In this document: positions 8,370 through 17,600 of the stretch, piece after piece | How the letters are laid out: every line of letters starts with the position of its first letter | Numbering within the stretch: the first letter of the stretch is position 1 | Source of the DNA: Planctomycetota bacterium | Lineage (GTDB): Bacteria > Planctomycetota > Uabimicrobiia > Uabimicrobiales > Uabimicrobiaceae | Direction: 5' to 3' | DNA: 64,000 bases | Assembly (NCBI GenBank): GCA_029260735.1 | Contig: JAJDCR010000081.1 | Span: 124,001-188,000 of the forward strand | Translations under genes and position numbers: made by a program | The notes under the pieces: generated by a model | Seen by the model: the letters and a program-made list of their open reading frames with translations, nothing else | What the model was told of the DNA's origin: nothing | The model's database searches: none

Positions 8370-10966
8370 TAATACGCCCAAATCAGCTTACGAGTTTCGT
8401 AAACTTGATTTTTTTCATCAACCGCTAAAACAATGATCGTCCAAACTCCTGGATTTGGCAGGCGAAAAGAAATTTTTTCTTTTTGAGCAGATGATTGCCA
8501 ATCTTTCCAAGATACAACAGAGTAAAGATTGGGAGAAGAGAGAGATTTAGAAGAGAGAGAGAACAAGTCTTGGTCTAAGTTTTTCCAGGAAGCTTCTATA
8601 TTATTAGAAGAACTTGAGTCGCTACTTTGGGTGATAAAGAAGGTTCCTTCTTTTATTTTGTAAACCAGACGTAGCTTCAATAAAACATAGCTCAGAATAG
8701 AAAAACTATCTGAAAAAGCAGGCATTTTTTCCAAAGATACTTTTGTCTGAGAAAGCTCAGGAACAAGGGAAGGGTCTAGCTCAATATAAACAGATGTTTG
8801 AGTAGCCAAATAATCTATAAACTCTACAAACCCTATTTCAGGGGGTTTAGCAATCTTTGTCTTCTGAAGTCTTTCCAGTAGAAACGCACCTACTTCAGTA
8901 TTTTTTTTCCAAGCTTCTTTTTCTTTTTGAAAAGCTTTTTCTAAAAGTCTGCGGCTAGGTTGATGAGAGGGAGATATATCGAGTATTTCTTGGCATTGTT
9001 GAGCTGCTCTCCAATATTGACCATTTTCCCACGTCGTCATAGCTTGGGCATACTTTCGCAAAACTATTTTTTGAGCCCACTGGTGATAGAGTCCTTTGAG
9101 TAATTGGGCTTCTGCTCGAACCTGAACAGGAGAAGGTTTGGATCTTTGGGCCTCAACAGACCAAAGATGATTCCCCGCAAGAGCACGGACTAAGAGAAAA
9201 CGCTCTTTTTCTTTTGTAAAATGAGTTCTCCATTCTAAATCAAGATAAAATTCTTCTTTTGACTTTACTTTGACAGGAGCTTCTAGAGTAACTTCAGAGT
9301 GGGAATTAAAGCGCCAGCTCCAGGAAAGTTCTTCTCCCCCATTTTCTAGTGAAAACTGAGATAGAGATGCTTGTTTTCCTTTTCCTTCTGAGCGGAAAGT
9401 CATCAACTGAGGCTTTTTGCTGGGAGCGTGCCAAGTAGATTTTACAATATGGCCGTCTTCTTCAAAAACAATTAATCTATCAACATCACTAGAACAAAGC
9501 CAAAAAGGAATTTCTTCCTTTCTTTGAAAATTTTTTTGGACAACTTGGCTTTGAAATTTTTTAGAATAAGGGGTCTGGATGGAGAATTTTGCTTCGGCAA
9601 CCCCCACTTTTACCCTATACTGGCCAAGCTCGCTTAAACGAAAGAAAAATTTCACTTCCCCCTCTTGGCAAAGTCGTACTTGCTCATCGAGAAGGATTTC
9701 TTTTTTTTCTTCAGGGTCGTAGTAAAACAAGTGAAGAGAACAAGTTTTTTCGGGATGTGAGTAGACCAAAAGAGAAATGTCTTCTTGAGGAGAAAAAACC
9801 TCCTTAGACATTGAAATAGAAGGGAGAAAGGACGTCTCTAAAGTTTTTTCTGGTTTTACCCAAAAAGTAACTCGGTTCTGTGGTTGATCAAAGAAAAAAA
9901 GGATATATTCATCTGGTTCCAGGAGAATGTTCCAGGATAGTTTTTTTACTCGCGAAGAAGATGGGGCGAAAGAGCGTTTCTCGATTAATTTACCAGAAGA
10001 CTTGGTTAAAACTAAGGTACGAGCAACAGAAGAATACCCATTTATCCATGCTAGCTCCAGAGATTCTCCTTTTCGGTAGACAAAACGATCTAACCAAACT
10101 TTCGGCTCTAAGCTATGAGACTGGGGGCTTAAAGGAACAACTTCGATAAAGGGAGGTTTCCAAGGAACAAGCCAAGGAGATCCTTCTTTAGGCAAGGAGG
10201 CTATTCCTTGAGAGGACCCTAGAATATTTTCCCAACGGCCATCACGAGAACGGTAAAAAACGGGTATGTCCCCTAAGCCACTTTTGTTTCTGGTTAACCA
10301 AAGAAGGTTTTCTTCTTTTCCTTCTTGTAAAACATATTGCGCCGGAGAAACATAAAAGGGAACAAATGCCGCTTGAGGGCCCAAATGTGCTTCCAGTAAG
10401 TAGAGCCCTGGTTGACGAGGAATAGAAAGTTTTAGAGTATGCTCTCGCCACTTGTCTTCTTCTCCCATAATCCGATGATTTTCTTGCCGGATAAACCTAT
10501 ATTCTCCAACAGGAACTTCAGGAGAAAAAACCCTTTTAGTTCCCCGAAGAGGAAAGCTTTGATCCAAAGCAAATAAGATTCCCCGACTAATTTTTGGATT
10601 ATCCACAGTCTCTACTTCGTCCAGAAAAACAAGAGGAGTTTTCACTTCGTAGACAAGAGTTCGAAGATTTCCTCTAATACGAGTTTGTAAGCGAAAGTTT
10701 TTCTCTCCTTCCATCTTTCCTGAGAAATCTGCCGAAATATAAAATAAAGGAGGAAAGGAAGGAGGGTTTTCTAGTTTTTGTATAGGATCAGAAAGAGGGC
10801 GTTGTTCTCCATCAAAGCGGATTAAGGTAGCATTCTCAGGTAATGATTTTTCTGTAGGAGTAATTGTTTTTTTTTGAGGAAGAGAGTCTTGGCATCCAAG
10901 TAGCTCCAGGACGAAAAAACTCCACAGAGTGCAACCAAAAACGAAAGAAAAATTGGATTTTGACAT
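8369..10966 (-). CDS. large lipoprotein with C-terminal STN/secretin-like segment
   Basis: The predicted 865 residues start at the ATG at 10966, ten bases after the upstream stop; a longer frame would run into that gene. The N-terminus is a lipoprotein signal with lipobox LLGC. The long middle part is beta-rich and looks like a chain of Ig-like/macroglobulin-like sandwich domains, with a helical TPR-like hairpin (about 640-690). A stretch from about 700 (IGFVEFIDYLATQTSV to FFITQS) has the layout of the short secretin/TonB N-terminal (STN) domain, followed by one more beta domain. I do not recognise a full-length family. The overlap with the next gene (TAATG) implies coupled translation with the zinc-ribbon protein. 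Confidence 0.6.
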   Translation of the reverse strand: MSKSNFSFVFGCTLWSFFVLELLGCQDSLPQKKTITPTEKSLPENATLIRFDGEQRPLSDPIQKLENPPSFPPLFYISADFSGKMEGEKNFRLQTRIRGNLRTLVYEVKTPLVFLDEVETVDNPKISRGILFALDQSFPLRGTKRVFSPEVPVGEYRFIRQENHRIMGEEDKWREHTLKLSIPRQPGLYLLEAHLGPQAAFVPFYVSPAQYVLQEGKEENLLWLTRNKSGLGDIPVFYRSRDGRWENILGSSQGIASLPKEGSPWLVPWKPPFIEVVPLSPQSHSLEPKVWLDRFVYRKGESLELAWINGYSSVARTLVLTKSSGKLIEKRSFAPSSSRVKKLSWNILLEPDEYILFFFDQPQNRVTFWVKPEKTLETSFLPSISMSKEVFSPQEDISLLVYSHPEKTCSLHLFYYDPEEKKEILLDEQVRLCQEGEVKFFFRLSELGQYRVKVGVAEAKFSIQTPYSKKFQSQVVQKNFQRKEEIPFWLCSSDVDRLIVFEEDGHIVKSTWHAPSKKPQLMTFRSEGKGKQASLSQFSLENGGEELSWSWRFNSHSEVTLEAPVKVKSKEEFYLDLEWRTHFTKEKERFLLVRALAGNHLWSVEAQRSKPSPVQVRAEAQLLKGLYHQWAQKIVLRKYAQAMTTWENGQYWRAAQQCQEILDISPSHQPSRRLLEKAFQKEKEAWKKNTEVGAFLLERLQKTKIAKPPEIGFVEFIDYLATQTSVYIELDPSLVPELSQTKVSLEKMPAFSDSFSILSYVLLKLRLVYKIKEGTFFITQSSDSSSSNNIEASWKNLDQDLFSLSSKSLSSPNLYSVVSWKDWQSSAQKEKISFRLPNPGVWTIIVLAVDEKNQVYETRKLIWAY

Positions 10967-10976
10967 AATTTTTTGC

Positions 10977-11999
10977 TTAAGGTAAAAACTTCTGTGTAAT
11001 AAATTGGCGTGAGCTCTCCCATAGATCAGCTGCTTTTCCAAAATCGACCTTTTGAACAGATATTTCATGGGGAGTAGGAACAGAAAGTTTCATTTTCACT
11101 TTCGGATTTAAAGGAATTTGCTGAGAAGGACAAAGTGCTAGCATTTTCTCGACCTCAGGAGAAAGCAAAAAGTCGATTAGTTTTTTCCCATTTTCCTGGT
11201 GAGGAGAGTTTCGAATTAAAGCGAGAGTATTAGGTATAAAGAGAGTCCCAAACTCCTGAGAGTCGCGATCCAAATAAATTATCGCCACAGGCTTATTTTC
11301 GAGTATCTCAATCATCGCATCATCGGTGTCAGTAAGAGCCATAGTTAGCTCTCCAGAAGCCACTTTCCGAGCACATGCTTTGTTCCCACTTTCAATATGA
11401 ACTCCGTTCTCCCTCAACCGAAGAAGAAAATCTTGGGTATTCTGGACTCCCCAAGAGGCAAATAAGCAAGCGACATGACTGGCTGTAGTTCCTGCGATGG
11501 GACGAGCGATACCACATTGCTTAGCCCACCTAGGTTTGGATAGTTCCTTCAGTGTTTTAGGAGCTTTTTCCAAAGAAATTTTTTCTGTATTCACTAAGAG
11601 AACCCTAGCACGAGCAGCAAAGCCTGTCCAATATCCTTCAGGGTCCCTATATTGAGGAGGAATAGCATTGGTTGCTGCCGACGAGTGAGCCTCCAAAATT
11701 CCCAGTTTTTGCAATCGAATCGTGTTGATAATTTCATTATTCCAAAAAATATCACAGATCGGCCGCGATTTCTGCTCCATAAGAGCAGCAGTCAAACCTA
11801 CAGTTTTTGTGTTTTCGGTGTCATACTTGGCCCGAACTTTAATTCCTGTTTGAGCTTCAAACTTCTTCAAAATTGGTTCCGAAAACATACGATCTAAAGC
11901 TGTGTAGATAACTACTTCAGAAGAAGATTCATTTTTTTGACAGCCACAGAAAATATAAAGGCTAGCGAGAGCCCAGATAAATATTTTTTTGAATGACAT
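10977..11999 (-). CDS. extracellular solute-binding lipoprotein of the iron(III) ABC-transporter type
   Basis: This 340-residue protein begins at the ATG at 11999, preceded by TTGAGG. The frame is open further upstream to 12116, but those codons lie in a repetitive palindrome (12014-12460) and are not coding. It has a lipobox (FCGC), then the type-2 periplasmic-binding fold: VVIYTALD at the start of the mature part, IKVRAKYDTEN, a DIFWNNE segment, and FLLSPEVEKML near the end. These match FbpA/AfuA-like iron or other oxyanion binding proteins. No permease or ATPase gene is adjacent, so the cargo is unknown. It heads the operon with the two downstream genes. Confidence 0.82.
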   Translation of the reverse strand: MSFKKIFIWALASLYIFCGCQKNESSSEVVIYTALDRMFSEPILKKFEAQTGIKVRAKYDTENTKTVGLTAALMEQKSRPICDIFWNNEIINTIRLQKLGILEAHSSAATNAIPPQYRDPEGYWTGFAARARVLLVNTEKISLEKAPKTLKELSKPRWAKQCGIARPIAGTTASHVACLFASWGVQNTQDFLLRLRENGVHIESGNKACARKVASGELTMALTDTDDAMIEILENKPVAIIYLDRDSQEFGTLFIPNTLALIRNSPHQENGKKLIDFLLSPEVEKMLALCPSQQIPLNPKVKMKLSVPTPHEISVQKVDFGKAADLWESSRQFITQKFLP

Positions 12000-12013
12000 A
12001 GTAGACCTCAAAA

Positions 12014-12460
12014 GACCTTGGTCATAACTTCGACCACTAAATTTCCATACACCGAAGGTGTAATACAATAGTAGCCCGGGGTAAAGTGAGCCAAAGCGAA
12101 CGAAACCCTGGGTCACGGATGGGCCTAAAAATAATATTTGGTATATCCCGTCAGGAAATACTCTAGACTAGGAAAGACAAAAAATAATATAACGTCCTTT
12201 CAGACAAGACATGCCCAAGCTTTATAACTATGTTGCCACCGTCATAGCCAAAAGAAATCTTTTTATTTTAACCGTTTTTCTCGGTCTTGAGTATTTCCTC
12301 ATTAACTGTACAAATATTATTTCTATGCTCATCCGTGACCCAGGGTTTCGTTCGCTTTGGCTCACTTTACCCTGGGCTACTATTGTATTACACCTTCGGT
12401 GTATAGAACTTAATAGCAGTCATTTCCGCTTATGATAATGCGTGGCCCAAGAAGTGATCA
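12014..12460. repeat. long imperfect palindromic repeat, copy 1
   Basis: The arms, around 12055-12120 and 12327-12400, are near-perfect inverted repeats containing CACCGAAGGTGTAATACAAT and CGAAACCCTGGGTCACG. Weaker symmetry (AATAATATTTG, GGAAATACTC) continues toward the centre. A second copy occurs at 56625-57150. The element fills most of the 504-base gap between 11999 and 12504. It creates false ORFs on both strands (starting MTQGFVRFGS). No transposase is inside. Confidence 0.88.
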
Positions 12461-12503
12461 CCCCCCCCTCAAAACAGTAGCATTAAATAGCTAGAGTGCA
12501 CAA

Positions 12504-12806
12504 TCAACTCAAGGTAAGCTCAATAACTTTGTCCCAGTCATCATCGGGAAGAACCTTATTTCGTTTTACCATTTTACAACTGGTACAGCGGTGGACTATG
12601 CTAAAGCCCTTCTTTCCATCTTCCAACTTTATCGGCTCCATTAACCCACGACAAGAGCAAGCCCTGTCTCCCGGAATATCATCAACATGGAGGCTCCAAA
12701 GACAAAGAGGACAGTGATTTCGACAAGTTTTTTCTGCAGGAAGAACTTCTTCTCTACAATTCAGGCAAATAAAGCTCTCATTTTTTTTGATGGTTTTTGC
12801 ACACAT
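12504..12806 (-). CDS. RNHCP domain protein
   Basis: From the ATG at 12806 the protein is 100 residues, the normal size for the family; an ATG 20 codons earlier would add a non-conserved tail and neither start has a clear ribosome site. It carries the family signature: CRNHCPLCLWSLHVD in the first half, PGDRACSC, and HRCTSCKMV in the second, with four Cys pairs likely binding two zincs. The biochemical role of RNHCP proteins is not established. It stands alone on the - strand between a repeat element and the divergent DUF177 operon. Confidence 0.85.
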   Translation of the reverse strand: MCAKTIKKNESFICLNCREEVLPAEKTCRNHCPLCLWSLHVDDIPGDRACSCRGLMEPIKLEDGKKGFSIVHRCTSCKMVKRNKVLPDDDWDKVIELTLS

Positions 12807-12940
12807 AAATTCAGTTCTTTGTGTATTCCAAGTGCCTAAAGCACTGCTAAAGAAAACTCTCAACAAAGCAAACTCTTCAGATTGCCTTATTGTATCAGAA
12901 AAAAGGACAGATAAACAGCTTTTTTCAGGGAGAAAGATGG

Positions 12941-12969
12941 TTGCATTTTCCCTCTCATAAAGTTATGAT
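12941..12969 (+). promoter_or_regulatory. sigma70-type promoter for the DUF177 operon
   Basis: TTGCAT at 12941-12946, a 17-base spacer and TATGAT at 12964-12969. It lies about 90 bases before the ATG at 13061 in the correct orientation. Confidence 0.6.
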
Positions 12970-13060
12970 ATATGATCAATAGGTACTTAAAAAAAAAGTA
13001 ATTAACCCGATTCATCTTTTGGGTATCTTCCGCGATATTGATTATAAGTAAGGCCACCCT

Positions 13061-13588
13061 ATGCTAATTCATGTAAAAGACATCCCCTCTTCAGGAAAAG
13101 AAATCTCTGCTCAGTTTGGTGAAAAAGATCTCGACTGGGGTTCTTCTGATACTGAAATTGAAATTCTTCGCCCCATTATCTTCCAGGGAAAAGCTTTCAA
13201 AAGTGGCGAAGATATTTTAATTAATGGACATATTCAAGCAGAGCTAAAGGTCGCTTGCCATCGTTGCTTAGAGCCTTTTGAAATGAATATAGAGAGTGAT
13301 TTAGATCTTTTTTTCCAACCATTGACTTCCAAAGAAGAAAAAGAAGATTTAGAGGACGTTAGTTCGGAAGAACTAGAAATTTTACATTACCAAGACAACC
13401 AAATAAATCTATCAGAAGAAGTTAGAGACACCATCATTTTAGAAATGCCCATGAGGCTGCTTTGCCAAAAGGACTGCCAAGGACTCTGTCTCAAGTGTGG
13501 TGTTAATCGTAATTTAGAAAGCTGTAGTTGTCTTCAAGAAAAATCTAAGAGCAATCCTTTTAAAGAGTTTTTTCAGAAGCAAGAGTAA
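13061..13588 (+). CDS. DUF177 (YceD-type) metal-binding protein
   Basis: This 175-residue protein matches the DUF177/YceD family, linked in other bacteria to 23S rRNA accumulation and ribosome assembly. The conserved CHRCLEPF motif is at about 65-72. A second Cys cluster near 135-160 (CQKDCQGLCLKCG) reproduces the family's C-terminal signature. In most bacteria the gene directly precedes rpmF (ribosomal protein L32). Here a heptosyltransferase follows after 11 bases and no rpmF is visible, so the usual link is broken. AAGG precedes the ATG at about 8 bases, and a promoter is visible upstream. Confidence 0.85.
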   Translation: MLIHVKDIPSSGKEISAQFGEKDLDWGSSDTEIEILRPIIFQGKAFKSGEDILINGHIQAELKVACHRCLEPFEMNIESDLDLFFQPLTSKEEKEDLEDVSSEELEILHYQDNQINLSEEVRDTIILEMPMRLLCQKDCQGLCLKCGVNRNLESCSCLQEKSKSNPFKEFFQKQE

Positions 13589-13599
13589 AATACAAGAAC

Positions 13600-14682
13600 A
13601 TGACCCCGCAGAAAATACTTATAATAAAACCGAGTGCGTTAGGAGATATTATTCATACCTTACCTCTCGTTGCTGCCATAAAAAAGAAATACTCGGGAAG
13701 TCATATCACTTGGGTAGTGGGAAAAAATTTTCAAGACATATTGGCAGGCAACCCCGACATAGATGAACTGATTATTTTTGATCGCCAACGCTGGGGGGGA
13801 GGAATACTCCGCTTTTTTCAATCTATCCAAGAAATCTGGATCTTTTTCCAAAAAATTCACAGTGGACACTATGATGTAGTAATAGACTTGCAGGGATTGT
13901 TTCGCAGTGCTGCCATGACCATAGTTTCTCGAAGTCCCGTACGTATTGGTTTTTCCAACGCCCGCGAGTTGGCATTTTTGAGTTATAACCGAAGAGTAAA
14001 AACTCCCCCAAATGTCATTCATGCCGTAGACCGATACAAATTACTCGCTCATGCCATGGGAGTAGAAGAAGTAGAAAATAGTTTCCCAGTATTTCTAAGT
14101 AAAAAAGAACGAGACTTTGTTCGCGACTCTCTGGTAAAATACACTTTAAAATGTACTTTTATTGCTATCGCTCCAGGGGCTCGTTGGCTAACGAAAAGAT
14201 GGCCCAGTGAATACTTTGCCCAAACAATGGATAAGTTTGCAAAAAAGCAGGATAAAGTCACTTTTGTTTTGGTCGGAGCAAAAGGAGACAAAGAAATCGG
14301 AGAACAGATTATCCAGCATTGCCAGACAAATGTCTCTATTTGCAATCTAATTGGGAAAACTTCTTTGAAAGAACTCGCGGCAATTTTAGAAAAAGCAAAT
14401 GTAGTTTTAAGCAATGATTCAGGACCAATGCATTTATCTGTAGCGATGGGGACTCCCACTTTAGGTATTTTTGGTCCAACATACCCAGAAAAAACTGGCC
14501 CTTATGGAAGCCAACACTACGCAATAAAAAAAAATCTATGTGATCGAAAATGCAAAAGATCCTGCGATCATAATTTGCGGTGTCTTCATGCTATTACCCC
14601 TACAGAAGTAAGTGAATTTCTGGAAACAATGTTAGAACGTTCATTAAATGGTTGTAAGGTTGTAAAAAATGCCGACAAATGA
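13600..14682 (+). CDS. glycosyltransferase family 9 (heptosyltransferase-like)
   Basis: The 360-residue protein has the GT9 layout. The N-terminal Rossmann domain begins KILIIKPSALGDIIHTLP, with DLQGLFRSA in the middle. The C-terminal nucleotide-sugar domain has APGARWLTKRWP, LIGKTSLKEL and SNDSGPMHLSVAMGTP. GT9 enzymes add ADP-heptose to lipid A-core oligosaccharide, so this is evidence for LPS and a diderm envelope; the exact acceptor cannot be told. A C-terminal Cys cluster (CDRKCKRSCDHNLRC) is seen in many homologues. It follows DUF177 by 11 bases and overlaps the next gene by 14 bases. Confidence 0.88.
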   Translation: MTPQKILIIKPSALGDIIHTLPLVAAIKKKYSGSHITWVVGKNFQDILAGNPDIDELIIFDRQRWGGGILRFFQSIQEIWIFFQKIHSGHYDVVIDLQGLFRSAAMTIVSRSPVRIGFSNARELAFLSYNRRVKTPPNVIHAVDRYKLLAHAMGVEEVENSFPVFLSKKERDFVRDSLVKYTLKCTFIAIAPGARWLTKRWPSEYFAQTMDKFAKKQDKVTFVLVGAKGDKEIGEQIIQHCQTNVSICNLIGKTSLKELAAILEKANVVLSNDSGPMHLSVAMGTPTLGIFGPTYPEKTGPYGSQHYAIKKNLCDRKCKRSCDHNLRCLHAITPTEVSEFLETMLERSLNGCKVVKNADK

Positions 14683-17600
14683 AGATCTTGAGATACTTTT
14701 AAAATCCCTTGGAGATTGTGAAATTGAGCGTGTTTTAGGGAAAAGTCGCTGGAGCACTATTTATCAAATTTCTCATCCCGATTATGGAGTCTGTGCCCTC
14801 AAGTACTTTGAAGGCAAACTCGCCGAAAATAAAGAGTATTTTAAGCAAATCTGTAAAGAAGCAGAAATCGCAAAACGCATCGATCATCCGTATGTTGCAG
14901 ATGTATATCAAGTTTCTTTTAAGCCTTTCACCTTCATTTTACGCGAAATGGTTGAAGGAAAAACTCTCAAATCTCTCCTTCGTAAAGGCGCTTTGCCTTC
15001 TTTGATCGCAACAAAGATTATGACTCAAGTTGTTTTAGGAATGCAAGCCTGTTACAATTTTGCTTTAAATCACAAAAACCTTAAACCCTCTAACATTTTT
15101 ATTAACTCAGACAATGATGTTCGCTTAGTCGATTTTTTTACACCGGCTTTTGTCCCCTATTACTTTTCCCCTGAGCATTGCAATCGAGAGCCTTTAGATT
15201 GCCGTAGCGATATTTATTCTCTAGGAGTTATCTACTATCATACTTTAACAGGGCAAGTTCCTTTTGAAGGGTCTTCCTCTGAAGTAAAGAAAAAGCATAA
15301 CCGAAAGAAATACCCTAGTATTCCAGATCTCCCAGAAGAAATACAAGAGGTCCTAGATAAAACCTTAGCCAAGAAAAAAAAGCATCGCTACCAAAATTTT
15401 ATGGAGCTTCTCTTAGCTCTTCGAACAGTGGAAAAATTTTTAACCGCTCCTTATGAAGAAGAAGGAAAAGCACTTAAAGAAAGTGTTACCTTTAAGCTAA
15501 AAACAATGAAGCCCTTAAGAAAATCAGACAAAAAAGAGGTTGATTTGTTAGAGCAAACGATGCCTCTTGACTTAGGAGATGAAAAAGAAGTCACTCAAAA
15601 CTTGGTAGACATAGACAAAGAAGATGACGAAAAAACTGGGGATGATGTTGTTGAAGAAATTGCTGACAAAGAAGACTCTGATGAAAAACAAATAACGACA
15701 CTTGAAGATCTCCAAGAAATCATTTTTAGTGAAGATGCTGTTACTCTAGAAGATAAGCTGGAACCTATCCCAGAAACTCTCCCTGAGGTCGTAAGGGAAT
15801 GTCTAAAACGAGCTATTGATCCCAGGAAACTCTTTCGCGATGGCACTCTCCTTGCTTTTTTAAACTTCACCTTTTCAAAAGAATACAACAACGATATCCA
15901 AAAGTACTTAATTCAAGCACTAAGACGTGAATGCTGGTTGATTAAAGAGGAAGCAGACTCAAACTATGTAGAATGTGTTATTGACTTAAAAGAAGCAAAA
16001 GCTCTGCGCTACTTCAATTTTTATGACGATCAAATAAACAGTGCCTTAGGGAAACTGCCTCGGATGTCCACTGTGCGCAAAACGATTATTACGCGAGTAG
16101 AAGATATTGATCCTCAAAATCTTCTCGTGGAAGATGAAAATGAATACCGAGATAAAGGTAGTGGTAACTCAGCTTATTCTGTTATTGATACTTTAATGAG
16201 CATCACAAGTAAAGAATTACCAGAATTAGTCGAAGAAGACTATTTGCAAAACCAAGTGGTGGAACCAAGCGACAGCACAATTGAAAAAGTAGAAGATGAA
16301 GATGGAGATTGGCTAAAGAAAGCAGATAGTGCCAAAGTACAGGCAGGAGAAGATTGGCTGGGCTTAGGTAACGAACATGAAGAAGGAGCTCTCAAATCTG
16401 GCATTCCTGAACATTTAGATGTCGATAACACCATAGACCTTTTTGTTAACTTCAATAATCCCTATGAGACAAGAGCCTGGCTAAAATTAATCCGAGAAAA
16501 CACCTTGGAGCAGGGAAACCATTTTCGTCCTAAACCAGGAAGAGCAAAAAATTTAAAAAACCTTTGCTTTGAAATTAATTTACTTGCTTTGCACGACTAC
16601 CAAAGACAACGCGCAGGACTTTCTTGTGTCAAAGAGTTTTTTGAAGGGGACTACGAAATTGCCCGCCTAGATCACGGGGGAATGGCCACGGTTTTAAAAT
16701 TCATAACAAAAGACGTGACTATTATATTCATTCGTCCTGAAAATTACTGGGCTCGCGATTATTTTGCGGAACATCTTCAAATTCGCAAAGGAAAAGATGG
16801 CAAAGAATGTGTTTACGCCGAAGTCCCCAAAGGGCATGAATTCGTCGTAAAAATTGCTTTTGAAGGACGAGAAGAAGCCCTCGTCTATGAGTCTCGTTTG
16901 CTTTCCATGCTCGCAGCAGATAAAAAAATAAGTAAGTATATCATTGGAATTGTTCAACAAGGTACTTTCTTAGCTTCGACCGATGCTAATTTTGACCAAG
17001 AAAAGCTAGGTTATTACCTAATGCTAGAATACGCATCGCAGGGAAATGTCGAGCAGTTTAGTAGTCACTTTCCTTTTCGTCGCTTACCGGCAAGTGTAGG
17101 TTTCTACATTTTATGGAGCATGTCACTAACTCTGCAACATTTAAAAACCAAAGGTATCATTCACCGAGATATTAAGCCCCAAAACATTCTCATCAGCGAC
17201 AGTACTGTTCCCAAACTGGGAGATTTTGGCCTTTCCATTACAGTAGAGGAAGCAAGCTCTCAACTAAGTGATGAGCGAAGAAGACTCCTTCGTCTAGTCG
17301 ACAACGAATTCTTGCACGTGAGCACAGAAAAAGAACAACGAGAACGACAGCTTCTCAAACTACAAGAAAAAATTCGCCAAATCGACTATGCTGCTGACGG
17401 AATGAAAGAATTTGAAGAGCTCTCCATGGAAGCTATTGAGCTTCGTAAAGAAATCCGCAAACTCAGTAAACAAGAGCAAGATCGAGCAGAGGGCTTAAAA
17501 ACAAGGTATCGCCCCATGAGCGCAGAAGAAATTGCCTTAAAGGGAGAATTTGCCGGATCTTTGATCTATGCCGCTCCGGAGCAATTTTCCCCGACCAAGG

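Noticed and set aside
12000..12116. N-terminal extension of the solute-binding protein (MTQGFVRFGS...)
   Set aside because: The extension lies wholly in the palindromic repeat and recurs as part of a false ORF in the second copy (56500-56727). The true start at 11999 has a Shine-Dalgarno site and begins a normal lipoprotein signal.
13660..14524. Overlapping - strand ORFs opposite the GT9 gene
   Set aside because: The + strand is covered by a convincing GT9 enzyme; the antisense ORFs have no recognisable features.
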